This document shows positions 43,534 through 50,905 of a stretch of DNA of 64,000 nucleotides, in pieces. The notes beneath the pieces were generated by a model that saw nothing but the letters and a program-made list of their open reading frames with translations, was not told where the DNA came from and ran no database searches. A program made the position numbers and the translations under genes. Source of the stretch: Ralstonia pickettii (GTDB lineage Bacteria > Pseudomonadota > Gammaproteobacteria > Burkholderiales > Burkholderiaceae); assembly GCF_000607165.1 (NCBI RefSeq), contig NZ_JFZG01000034.1, positions 1-64,000 of the forward strand, given 5' to 3'. Position 1 is the first letter of the stretch, and the number at the start of each line of letters is the position of its first letter.

Positions 43534-44508
43534 ATGGGACAAGCATCCAATATGAAGCAACGAAGCCTGAAAACATACTTCGCCGTTGCGATGGTGGTCG
43601 CGTTGTTTGGCTGCAGCAAGAGCGGCGAGCCAGACAATGTGACTGTGTCCGCTTCCAATGGCGGTACCGCAATTGCCGTCAACAATGGAACTATCGTGAC
43701 CGGAACTGGTTCATCGACAAGCGGCCCGACTACAGCAGTCGCGACAACCGATGCCGACGAGATCGTTCAGTCATCTACTGGGGCGGGCTCTGCAAATGTT
43801 GTCGTCACTGGAGGAACCACAAGCATGATCGTTTCCGGAAACGGAAATGCCGTTGTCCAGTCGTCGAGTGGTCGCAACTCATCGAACGTCGTCATTGTGA
43901 ATGGCCAGGCCCTCACAGATGGGAAAGTGCTTAAAGCGGCCGGCCCGGACGGCACCGATGTCCGAAAGGTTGAATTGTTCGATTCTTTGGAGCTGGCTGT
44001 CCCGGCGGACGCGACATATTCACCAGGGGCAGTCCCGAGCATCACGATTTCAGGGCCGCAGAACATCTTGCCACTCATCGAAACGAAGGTTCGAGGCGGG
44101 AAGCTGACGATTGGGATTGAAGGTGCTGTATCGATGCGAAAACCGCTCAAAGTCCAAGTGGTCGCACCAGACCTGCGTGCCGTGCGAATCGTAGGCAGCG
44201 GCGCGATGAAATTGGACGACTTCCAAGGTAAATCACTCGATCTGAATATCTTGGGTTCAGGGACAGTTGTCGCCGCCGGCAAGGCGAACTCGGTGAGTGT
44301 CACCGTTTCGGGATCGGGCGATGTGGATGTACGGGCATTGCAGGCCAAGGACTTCAGCGGCGTCATTTCGGGTAGTGGCAATGTGCGGGCATACGCTTCG
44401 GATGCCGCCCGGGTGACGATGTCCGGTTCAGGTGATATCCGCGTTGCGGGCAATCCCATGCGGAGGTCAGTGGAGCGATCTGGCTCCGGGCAGGTGGAAT
44501 TCGACTGA
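43534..44508 (+). CDS. GIN-domain (DUF2807-like) lipoprotein
   Basis: 324 aa. Signal with lipobox Leu-Phe-Gly-Cys near residue 27, then a Ser/Thr/Gly-rich low-complexity stretch. The C-terminal 200 residues have Gly-Ser-Gly units (Ile-Val-Gly-Ser-Gly-Ala; Leu-Gly-Ser-Gly; Val-Ser-Gly-Ser-Gly; Ile-Ser-Gly-Ser-Gly; Met-Ser-Gly-Ser-Gly) at regular spacing, a right-handed beta-helix as in DUF2807 proteins. Probably anchored at the outer membrane, with an adhesin-like or envelope role. A start at 43552 is also possible. Confidence 0.75.
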   Translation: MGQASNMKQRSLKTYFAVAMVVALFGCSKSGEPDNVTVSASNGGTAIAVNNGTIVTGTGSSTSGPTTAVATTDADEIVQSSTGAGSANVVVTGGTTSMIVSGNGNAVVQSSSGRNSSNVVIVNGQALTDGKVLKAAGPDGTDVRKVELFDSLELAVPADATYSPGAVPSITISGPQNILPLIETKVRGGKLTIGIEGAVSMRKPLKVQVVAPDLRAVRIVGSGAMKLDDFQGKSLDLNILGSGTVVAAGKANSVSVTVSGSGDVDVRALQAKDFSGVISGSGNVRAYASDAARVTMSGSGDIRVAGNPMRRSVERSGSGQVEFD

Positions 44509-44657
44509 TTGTTGAGTTTGGGTGCCTGCTACGAGAGGTGATGGTGTAGGAGCAAAAAGGGGCTAGAAATAGCAATCGGCTCCGGAATGATGTGGTGGAC
44601 ATCTGCGCATTGCGCGCAGCCACCCGTTCCGATAGCCCCCTAGGAGGTCCCAGCACC

Positions 44658-45122
44658 ATGCCGCTTGCAGAGTTTGAAACAGCAATTCTCAAAGTGCTCG
44701 ACGGCCCTGGTGGCTATACGACTGGGCAGGTCGCCGAACGAATCGACTACCAGTTTGGCCACAACAGGCGCGTACATAGCGCTGCAGTTCGAACTCTGCT
44801 CTTGGGGTTGGAGAGGCAGGGGGTGATCAAGCGCTTGGACGATCAGAAGCCCGACTGCTGGGTTAAGGCGGTCCCGGCCGGTTCAGACTCCGCTTCGACT
44901 TCGCGCACGGTCAAACTGTCGGTCGGAGAAGAAGCATTCATGCAATCAGTGCTTAAGGAAGCTGGGCCGGCTTCTGCCGGATCGAGCGTATCGTACGACC
45001 ACATGGAAGGGCGAGCGGTATCCGGCCTGGCAAAGAAGGGTTTGGTTGTGCGCCACGTCGGGGAGGTTGAACTGACCGCGCTAGGTGCGACGTGGCTGCG
45101 CCAGGCCGCAAAGAACGGGTAA
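44658..45122 (+). CDS. winged-helix-like hypothetical protein
   Basis: 154 aa. Gly-Gly-Tyr-Thr-Thr-Gly-Gln-Val-Ala-Glu-Arg at about residues 19-30 and Val-Arg-Thr-Leu-Leu-Leu-Gly-Leu-Glu-Arg-Gln-Gly at about 47-58 look like the recognition part of a winged helix; a second similar unit is at residues about 95-150. The ATG follows AGGAGG at 44642. It may be a DNA-binding regulator. It ends 10 bp before the ASCH gene, so they are probably cotranscribed. Confidence 0.6.
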   Translation: MPLAEFETAILKVLDGPGGYTTGQVAERIDYQFGHNRRVHSAAVRTLLLGLERQGVIKRLDDQKPDCWVKAVPAGSDSASTSRTVKLSVGEEAFMQSVLKEAGPASAGSSVSYDHMEGRAVSGLAKKGLVVRHVGEVELTALGATWLRQAAKNG

Positions 45123-45132
45123 CGAGGACACG

Positions 45133-45600
45133 ATGAAAGCCATCTCCATCTGGCAGCCACACGCGTCGCTCTTGATGCTTGGTCTTAAGCCCTTCGAAAC
45201 GCGCGGGTGGCCGATTCCGCGATCCATCCTTGGGACTCGCGTTGCCATCCACGCGGCTAAAGCGGATGGCGACCTGAGAGAGATCGAGAAGTACTTGTTG
45301 GGACGGCAAGCAGGATCGGAAGCGGACGAGAGCATTGAGGCTTACGTGCGCGCAGTTTCCGGCTGCGGATTCGCGACACTGGCCGATCTACCGAGGGGGT
45401 GCATCCTCGGCACAGTGGTTTTGTCTGAGTGCGTGCCGACCCAGGCCGCCGAGAACCACAAGAACTTCGGGGACTTCAGCCCGGGCCGATTCGCATGGCG
45501 AGCCTCTGACCCGGTCCTGTTGCCGACCCCAGCTCCGTTCAGAGGAATGCAAGGTTTCTTCGACGTGCCATCGGCGCTTCTTGACCCCACCGCTCCCTGA
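45133..45600 (+). CDS. ASCH-domain protein
   Basis: 155 aa. Residues 3-25 (Ala-Ile-Ser-Ile-Trp-Gln-Pro-His-Ala ... Lys-Pro-Phe-Glu-Thr-Arg-Gly-Trp-Pro) match the start of the ASCH domain, an RNA-binding or base-processing fold related to PUA. Gly-Cys-Ile-Leu-Gly-Thr-Val at about residue 95 also fits. It could process modified nucleobases or bind RNA. The ATG follows ACGAGGAC. Its neighbour upstream is winged-helix-like. Confidence 0.75.
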   Translation: MKAISIWQPHASLLMLGLKPFETRGWPIPRSILGTRVAIHAAKADGDLREIEKYLLGRQAGSEADESIEAYVRAVSGCGFATLADLPRGCILGTVVLSECVPTQAAENHKNFGDFSPGRFAWRASDPVLLPTPAPFRGMQGFFDVPSALLDPTAP

Positions 45601-45619
45601 GCTGGCAGAGATTCCCGTG

Positions 45620-45922
45620 ATGGAACAGATTGAACCGGCCCGAACGGAAGCATATGAGGCTGGTCGCATTGCTGCCAAGGCCGCATTGGATGCGGGCACG
45701 CTACCGATCTTGCCCCGAGATGAGTCCGCCCTCTGTGAGCCAGAGCGCTCTTATGCGTTGGGGTGGAATTCCGTATGGGCAAGTGATGAGAATGCACGGC
45801 GATGGAGCAAGTTTATTCCGCCTGATCTAAACCGGATCGCGCCAGCGTTGGCCGGTGGACCTGCGCGGTCCGGGTCGGGGCCAGAATCTGCGAAGGCATG
45901 TAACGAAACCTCACCTGAATAG
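45620..45922 (+). CDS. hypothetical protein
   Basis: 100 aa, acidic, a Tyr-Glu-Ala-Gly-Arg-Ile helix then a Trp-rich region and a Ser/Gly/Pro tail. Starts 19 bp after the ASCH gene. A GTG at 45617 is an alternative start. Function unknown. Confidence 0.5.
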   Translation: MEQIEPARTEAYEAGRIAAKAALDAGTLPILPRDESALCEPERSYALGWNSVWASDENARRWSKFIPPDLNRIAPALAGGPARSGSGPESAKACNETSPE

Positions 45923-45967
45923 ACGCATTCAGCTTGTACCCTCACACAATGACGCCTAAGACCAGCT

Positions 45968-46450
45968 ATGCAACTGTCATCACCAATTGACGCCGTGGCC
46001 AGTGCGGTGCATCACGCGGCTCTTGCTGCCTTCCCCGACATCCACTATCGAACCCGCGACTATGAGGCAATGAAGAACTGGACGTCTCAGGAGAGCTACG
46101 ATGCCGTGAAGGCAAACGTAGCGCCCGAGAAAGCAGCGGTTCGAAGGCCTGATGTTCGGCAATGCGAGATATACGCAATGTTTGCGCAAACGTGGAGTTC
46201 TACTGCTCTCGGCTTTGGGGGCCTCGGTGGACAGGCTATGACGCCGGCCTATACCGTAGTTGTATCAGGGCCAAGCGGGCATTGGGCGGTCTACTGGGCG
46301 GGGCGATTCGCGTACCTCATCGACCCGCACAAGCAGACCGACAAGCAGAGAGAAGCATTTCTCGATGATTTACAGAGGCGGTTCACAGCAGAGAGGCGCG
46401 AGGCATCCGATCGATACGGGGCGTGTTCTGAGCTGCCGTTGGAGATCTAA
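45968..46450 (+). CDS. hypothetical protein
   Basis: 160 aa, soluble. Central Gly-rich segment (Leu-Gly-Phe-Gly-Gly-Leu-Gly-Gly-Gln) and Trp residues; the C-terminal 40 residues form a charged helix. No family recognised. Confidence 0.5.
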   Translation: MQLSSPIDAVASAVHHAALAAFPDIHYRTRDYEAMKNWTSQESYDAVKANVAPEKAAVRRPDVRQCEIYAMFAQTWSSTALGFGGLGGQAMTPAYTVVVSGPSGHWAVYWAGRFAYLIDPHKQTDKQREAFLDDLQRRFTAERREASDRYGACSELPLEI

Positions 46451-46526
46451 GCGAAGGAGTTCCAAAGGCTGGCGATGAATATCGTGCGGTCAGCCGTTCG
46501 AATACGATATCTGTAGGGATGAGAAG

Positions 46527-46829
46527 GTGACTATCTACGTGGACCCGCTTAGGCACTGGGGATGGATTCTAAGGGGCCACCAGGTCAAATCATGCCACTT
46601 GTTTACCGAAAGCCTGGATCTTTCTGAGTTGCACGCTTTTGCGGCACTGCTTGGAATGAAGCGTGCCTGGTTTCAACATCCGCCCGTAGCACCTCACTAC
46701 GATCTGACCGAGCGCCGACGGCTCCACGCTGTATCGTTGGGAGCAGTAGAAGTTGGGCGCCGCGAGGCCGGGCTAATTTGGCAAGCTCGGCGCGCCATGC
46801 TCGTAAGCGTCAAGAGTGAACAGACGTGA
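46527..46829 (+). CDS. DUF4031 protein
   Basis: 100 aa, GTG start after GATGAGAAG. Thr-Ile-Tyr-Val-Asp-Pro ... Ser-Cys-His-Leu-Phe ... Glu-Leu-His-Ala-Phe-Ala near residues 2-39, then Trp-Phe-Gln ... His-Tyr-Asp-Leu and Ala-Val-Ser-Leu-Gly-Ala-Val-Glu, agree with the conserved blocks of DUF4031, a small family common in phages and mobile elements. Its role is not established. Confidence 0.8.
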   Translation: MTIYVDPLRHWGWILRGHQVKSCHLFTESLDLSELHAFAALLGMKRAWFQHPPVAPHYDLTERRRLHAVSLGAVEVGRREAGLIWQARRAMLVSVKSEQT

Positions 46830-47197
46830 CGCTGGAAGCACCATAGGCTCCGGTACCGAGAAAGTTGCGTCACTCGATTCGTCTGGATATCTCGCTCGAT
46901 TGCAAACGATCGAGTGGCCAGACGAAAGCTATGGCCGATGCACTCTCTTTCCCTCTAGAAACGGCTGTCGTCGTCTGGCCCAATCACTATACCGACGCAC
47001 CTCAGGCATTGCTCCTTTCGATGCAAGAGCACCCGGTGTCTTGCATTTCGAGGGATCGAGATTTGCAATTCGGTGTCGGACAGCGCCGCCCCGCAGGCTT
47101 CATCGGCTCGGGTGAGCAGACTCCATTCAAGATGCGGCTGGGGCCGGCCGGCGAGAGCGGACAACCTTTCGCAGGGACTTTTGCTATATTACTTCCC
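46830..47197. other. region without a confident gene
   Basis: About 370 bp. A frame that continues into the next ORF is open here but with weak starts. A TATATT-like -10 lies at about 47185. No repeat seen. Confidence 0.35.
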
Positions 47198-47431
47198 ATG
47201 AAGAAGCTAAATTCCATTCGAATTGGGCGAGCAATCGCAGGCTTGCTGGAAGCGGGTCGGTCCCGCGCCACTATCGACGAAGTCGGAAGGGCAGCGTCTA
47301 TTCGCCATCTTGACCGCATTCTGGATCGGCGCAAAGCATCGTCTACCGCGGCGCCTATTCACTCCAGAAGCAAGGGGTTTGAAGACTTCCAACTTGCCGA
47401 GTTCAAGGGCGCGTCGTCCGACGCAGCTTAA
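47198..47431 (+). CDS. possible small basic protein
   Basis: 77 aa, basic, helical, following a TATATT -10-like box and no clear ribosome-binding site. The frame is open further upstream (to 46865), but that part looks less protein-like. Low confidence. Confidence 0.3.
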   Translation: MKKLNSIRIGRAIAGLLEAGRSRATIDEVGRAASIRHLDRILDRRKASSTAAPIHSRSKGFEDFQLAEFKGASSDAA

Positions 47432-47631
47432 GCGCCGCCATTCAGGTCGCGGATGCCCTGCGCTCCCTACTGGAACGTGGGCGCTTCAAATCTCAGTCCG
47501 TCTTGCAAGCCATCTCTGGAAACATCGACGAGGCTTGAATCCGGGTTGCTATCTGCAACCATTGCTTCTCGTTCTATGAACCAGGTGATCCATCGACTTG
47601 ACAGTGGGTCACGCTCTGGCGGGAGGCAGCC

Positions 47632-49005
47632 GTGGCCAAGGCGAAAACAATCTTCAGTTGCACCGAGTGTGGCGCGTCGGCGCCGAAGTGGCAGGGGCAG
47701 TGCCCTGGATGCAACGCCTGGAATACCCTTGTAGAGTCTGTCGCGGAGACCGGAGCGCATCGCTTCAAGTCACTTGCCAAAAGCGCGCCGGTCCGCAAGT
47801 TAGCTGATATCGACGCGGCAGATGTACCTCGCTTCTCGAGTGGAATTGGCGAGTTCGATCGAGTGCTAGGTGGCGGGCTCGTCGCCGGCGGCGTCGTACT
47901 AATCGGCGGTGATCCAGGGATCGGCAAGTCAACTTTACTGCTGCAATCGCTTGGCCAGATGGCCAGTCAGCGCAAGGTTCTCTACGTCAGCGGAGAAGAA
48001 TCGGACTCACAGATTGCCTTGCGAGCGCAGCGTCTTTCGCTGCTCGAATCGGACTCGCGTGCGCGCGACCTGGAGCTTCTTGCAGAAATCGAACTTGAAC
48101 GCATTCAGGCGACGATAGAGGCAGGAAAGCCAGAAGTTGCCGTGATCGATTCCATACAGACGATCTATTCACAGGCCCTTACGTCCGCACCGGGATCGGT
48201 AGCCCAAGTAAGGGAGTGCGCAGCTCAACTCACTCGAATCGCCAAGTCTTCCGGCACCACCATCATCATGGTGGGCCATGTGACAAAAGAAGGAAGTCTG
48301 GCCGGACCGCGGGTACTCGAACACATCGTGGATACGGTGCTGTACTTCGAGGGCGACACACATTCGTCGTACAGACTCGTGCGTGCGTTCAAGAACCGCT
48401 TTGGTGCAGTGAACGAGCTGGGCGTGTTTGCCATGACCGAGCGAGGGCTTCGCAGCGTTTCCAATCCTTCGGCCTTGTTCCTTTCACAGCATGATCAGCA
48501 GGTGCCAGGCTCATGCGTCATGGTCACGCAAGAAGGTAGCCGACCGCTGCTTGTTGAAGTTCAGGCGCTCGTGGATGCCACCCATGCCCCTAACCCCCGT
48601 CGCCTCGCAGTGGGGCTCGAGCAGAATCGGCTCGCCATGCTGCTGGCCGTCCTGCATCGCCATGCCGGTGTCGCCTGTTTCGACCAGGATGTGTTCCTGA
48701 ACGCTGTAGGGGGCGTGAAGATCACGGAACCCGCGTCAGATCTGGCGGTTTTGCTGTCAATCCACTCGTCGATGCGAAACAAACCACTTCCAAAGGGGCT
48801 TATTGCATTCGGTGAGGTGGGTCTGGCTGGCGAGATTCGTCCGTCTCCACGCGGACAGGATCGTCTTAGGGAGGCAGCGAAACTAGGATTCTCAACCGCA
48901 ATGATCTGCCGCGCGAATGCACCAAAGCAGCCCATTGATGGACTGGATGTCATTACCGTGGATCGGATTGAAGAGGCTATCGAGAGGGTCCGAGCACTGG
49001 ACTAA
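47632..49005 (+). CDS. radA: DNA repair and recombination protein RadA
   Basis: 457 aa, full length for the family. Domains: an N-terminal zinc finger with Cys10, Cys13, Cys24 and Cys27; a RecA-like ATPase with Walker A Gly-Asp-Pro-Gly-Ile-Gly-Lys-Ser-Thr at 93-101; the RadA-specific Lys-Asn-Arg-Phe-Gly at 254-258; and a C-terminal Lon-like domain. RadA extends D-loops and promotes branch migration in recombination. GTG start after GGGAGG. Its position in an accessory region suggests a second, mobile-element copy used for recombination or transfer, which I infer. Confidence 0.92.
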   Translation: MAKAKTIFSCTECGASAPKWQGQCPGCNAWNTLVESVAETGAHRFKSLAKSAPVRKLADIDAADVPRFSSGIGEFDRVLGGGLVAGGVVLIGGDPGIGKSTLLLQSLGQMASQRKVLYVSGEESDSQIALRAQRLSLLESDSRARDLELLAEIELERIQATIEAGKPEVAVIDSIQTIYSQALTSAPGSVAQVRECAAQLTRIAKSSGTTIIMVGHVTKEGSLAGPRVLEHIVDTVLYFEGDTHSSYRLVRAFKNRFGAVNELGVFAMTERGLRSVSNPSALFLSQHDQQVPGSCVMVTQEGSRPLLVEVQALVDATHAPNPRRLAVGLEQNRLAMLLAVLHRHAGVACFDQDVFLNAVGGVKITEPASDLAVLLSIHSSMRNKPLPKGLIAFGEVGLAGEIRPSPRGQDRLREAAKLGFSTAMICRANAPKQPIDGLDVITVDRIEEAIERVRALD

Positions 49006-49157
49006 CTGTCCAGCGGGAGGATTATCGGTTGCCACCCTACTTGGGAGGGGATGGCTGCCTTCTGATTATTGAAAGCCTTCTGGTTTGCGAATACCCCCCT
49101 AAAAAGGGGCGTCCTAGGGGCAGGGAACAGGGTTGACATGGTGTATAGTCCGCTTAC

Positions 49158-49170
49158 TTCCTGCTGGGAA
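49158..49170 (+). promoter_or_regulatory. dyad like that of the regulon promoters, unusual context
   Basis: TTCCTGCTGGGAA matches the dyad family but no TANNCT box follows at the usual distance. An extended -10 (TATAGT at 49144-49149) lies upstream instead. It precedes the coiled-coil gene. Confidence 0.35.
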
Positions 49171-49235
49171 CTTAATAATTTTCTGACACCGTGGTGCTGG
49201 GCGGCCACATAAGGGTCAAAATACAAAGAAACGCG

Positions 49236-50105
49236 ATGCCAGAGTTTGCAAACGATGCTGTGGAGAACGCACAAGTTCTCGTGAATCTCATTCGAGAACG
49301 GGGTCCTATTCGGGTTGCAAAGGAAATCTTGGCGGTCGCAGATCAAGTTGTTAAGGCGAATGCTTCAGACCAGGCGCTATTCCAAATTGACCACTTGGCC
49401 CGCGTAGCTCGCACTGTCACATCTGAGGCTGTCCGAGAGGAGATTGGCCGTTTGCAAGCTGAATCGGAAAAGCTGTCCGATCGGGTCTCTGCAGTTCGGA
49501 CTGCTCGCGAACAGGTGCAAAGCGCAGCTGTTGCAATTCTTGAACCCCTGTCCGCTCTAGAAGAATTGATCGAGCCCGGCTTCTGGGACGCACGTGCGGG
49601 GTTAGGCAAGCCGACGATCGCTGCGCTCGATTCTGCTGCGTCGAGGTTCGACCTTGCCAAGCTTCGAGCGGCCGCAACTTCTTTTCTTGACTGGGATCCG
49701 TCGACCATCAAATACGTGTCCAAAGACATGAGCCGTGAGGTTGAGAGCTACCAAGCGCTTTTTACGGGGTTCGTGGATGGGGGCGAGTATGACAAGCAGT
49801 TCCAAATGGTTGCGAAGCTCGGTCACCTGCATCGTCTTATCCGCTTACAGGATCGCAAGATTGAGTTGAACAACGCTGTTACGAAGCTCCAAAAGAAACT
49901 GGGCGAGCTGTCAAAAGCCTCAGAAGAGTTGGGAAAGCTCGAGAGCCATGTCGATAGGTGGTGGGGTAGCTTCTCTGCAGGGATTATGGGGCGTTTGCCA
50001 GATGGCGAAATGGCCAGAGCCCTTGCCCCTTTGGTGGGGCCGATCAAGGCTCTTGATCCAGTGTGGCTATCCAGAGTTTCCCAGCAACCCATTGAAGGGC
50101 GGTGA
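49236..50105 (+). CDS. hypothetical coiled-coil protein
   Basis: 289 aa, nearly all helical with heptads at residues about 55-105 and 205-240. No signal or membrane segment. A structural or partner role is likely; no family recognised. The ATG is the first with a plausible context; an in-frame upstream start exists at 49191. It may be transcribed from the 49144-region promoter. Confidence 0.6.
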   Translation: MPEFANDAVENAQVLVNLIRERGPIRVAKEILAVADQVVKANASDQALFQIDHLARVARTVTSEAVREEIGRLQAESEKLSDRVSAVRTAREQVQSAAVAILEPLSALEELIEPGFWDARAGLGKPTIAALDSAASRFDLAKLRAAATSFLDWDPSTIKYVSKDMSREVESYQALFTGFVDGGEYDKQFQMVAKLGHLHRLIRLQDRKIELNNAVTKLQKKLGELSKASEELGKLESHVDRWWGSFSAGIMGRLPDGEMARALAPLVGPIKALDPVWLSRVSQQPIEGR

Positions 50106-50194
50106 CAGGCCACCCTGTTGCAATTTGACCCGTGGAAACGTGCCTACACGGGGTTATCTGATTTCGGCGCAACGACAAACAACTATCACACGCT

Positions 50195-50506
50195 ATGACT
50201 AGCACTCAGCCCCGCTACAAGGACATCATCAAACAGATCGAGGAGCTGCAGAAGCAAGCAGACATGCTCAAGGCCGAAGAACGGTCAAAAGTACTGAAGG
50301 AGGTCCGAGAGCAGATCGCCGTATTCGAGTTCACGGCTGGAGAGCTCGGTTTGAAGGGCAAAGCTTCGCTCGCTGGCAAGAAGGTGCCCATCCGCTACAA
50401 GGACGACAGCGGCAATACCTGGTCCGGCCGCGGACATCGGCCCGGGTGGCTGAATGCGGCCATTAAAAGCGGCCGCAAGCTGGAGGACTTCCTGATTGCT
50501 GTTTGA
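50195..50506 (+). CDS. H-NS-family nucleoid protein (xenogeneic silencer)
   Basis: 103 aa, a typical length. Residues about 1-45 form the helical oligomerisation region; the C-terminal Ser-Gly-Asn-Thr-Trp-Ser-Gly-Arg-Gly-His-Arg-Pro-Gly-Trp-Leu (about 72-86) is the AT-hook-like DNA-binding motif of the H-NS/BpH3 proteins common in Burkholderiales. It should bind DNA and could silence genes on this element or in the host. The gene stands alone between a coiled-coil gene and the SPFH gene. Confidence 0.9.
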   Translation: MTSTQPRYKDIIKQIEELQKQADMLKAEERSKVLKEVREQIAVFEFTAGELGLKGKASLAGKKVPIRYKDDSGNTWSGRGHRPGWLNAAIKSGRKLEDFLIAV

Positions 50507-50905
50507 GGTGGCTGGCCAACTCCGCCGACGCAACAGCTTTCGAGGGCGCAGCGCGGATGTGACGCGCAGGAACTGCTGGAGTCGGGCCGCCGGCTCACCA
50601 GCGTGGCGATTAGCGAGCCGTCGATCTAGCCAATCGACATTCGGGTAAGAACCGAACGCCCTCGCCAACACACATAACAAGCAAATGTTCGAAAGGGCTG
50701 GGGTCGTCGTAGACGTGCTCAACGGCAGCGTAAATGGCTTCCGGGCGGCACACACCAAACAAGAAGGATCGAATCCGCCAAAGGTGGTGTGCTCAGCACC
50801 CCTGACGTTGATCGACATCGCCGACACGTCCGACGCTTGAGGCTTGTGCCTCGTGCGGCAACGCGACTCCACTCAAATCACGTTCACTACAAGGGGCTCT
50901 CCATC
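50507..50905. other. intergenic region
   Basis: About 400 bp without a gene. The reading frame of the SPFH gene is open for 39 codons upstream of its chosen start but has no convincing start there. Confidence 0.4.

Noticed and set aside
49133-49156. TTGACA as a -35 box for the coiled-coil gene
   Set aside because: No -10 box lies at 16-18 bp; the TATAGT nearby is only 5 bp away, so the pair does not form a normal promoter.
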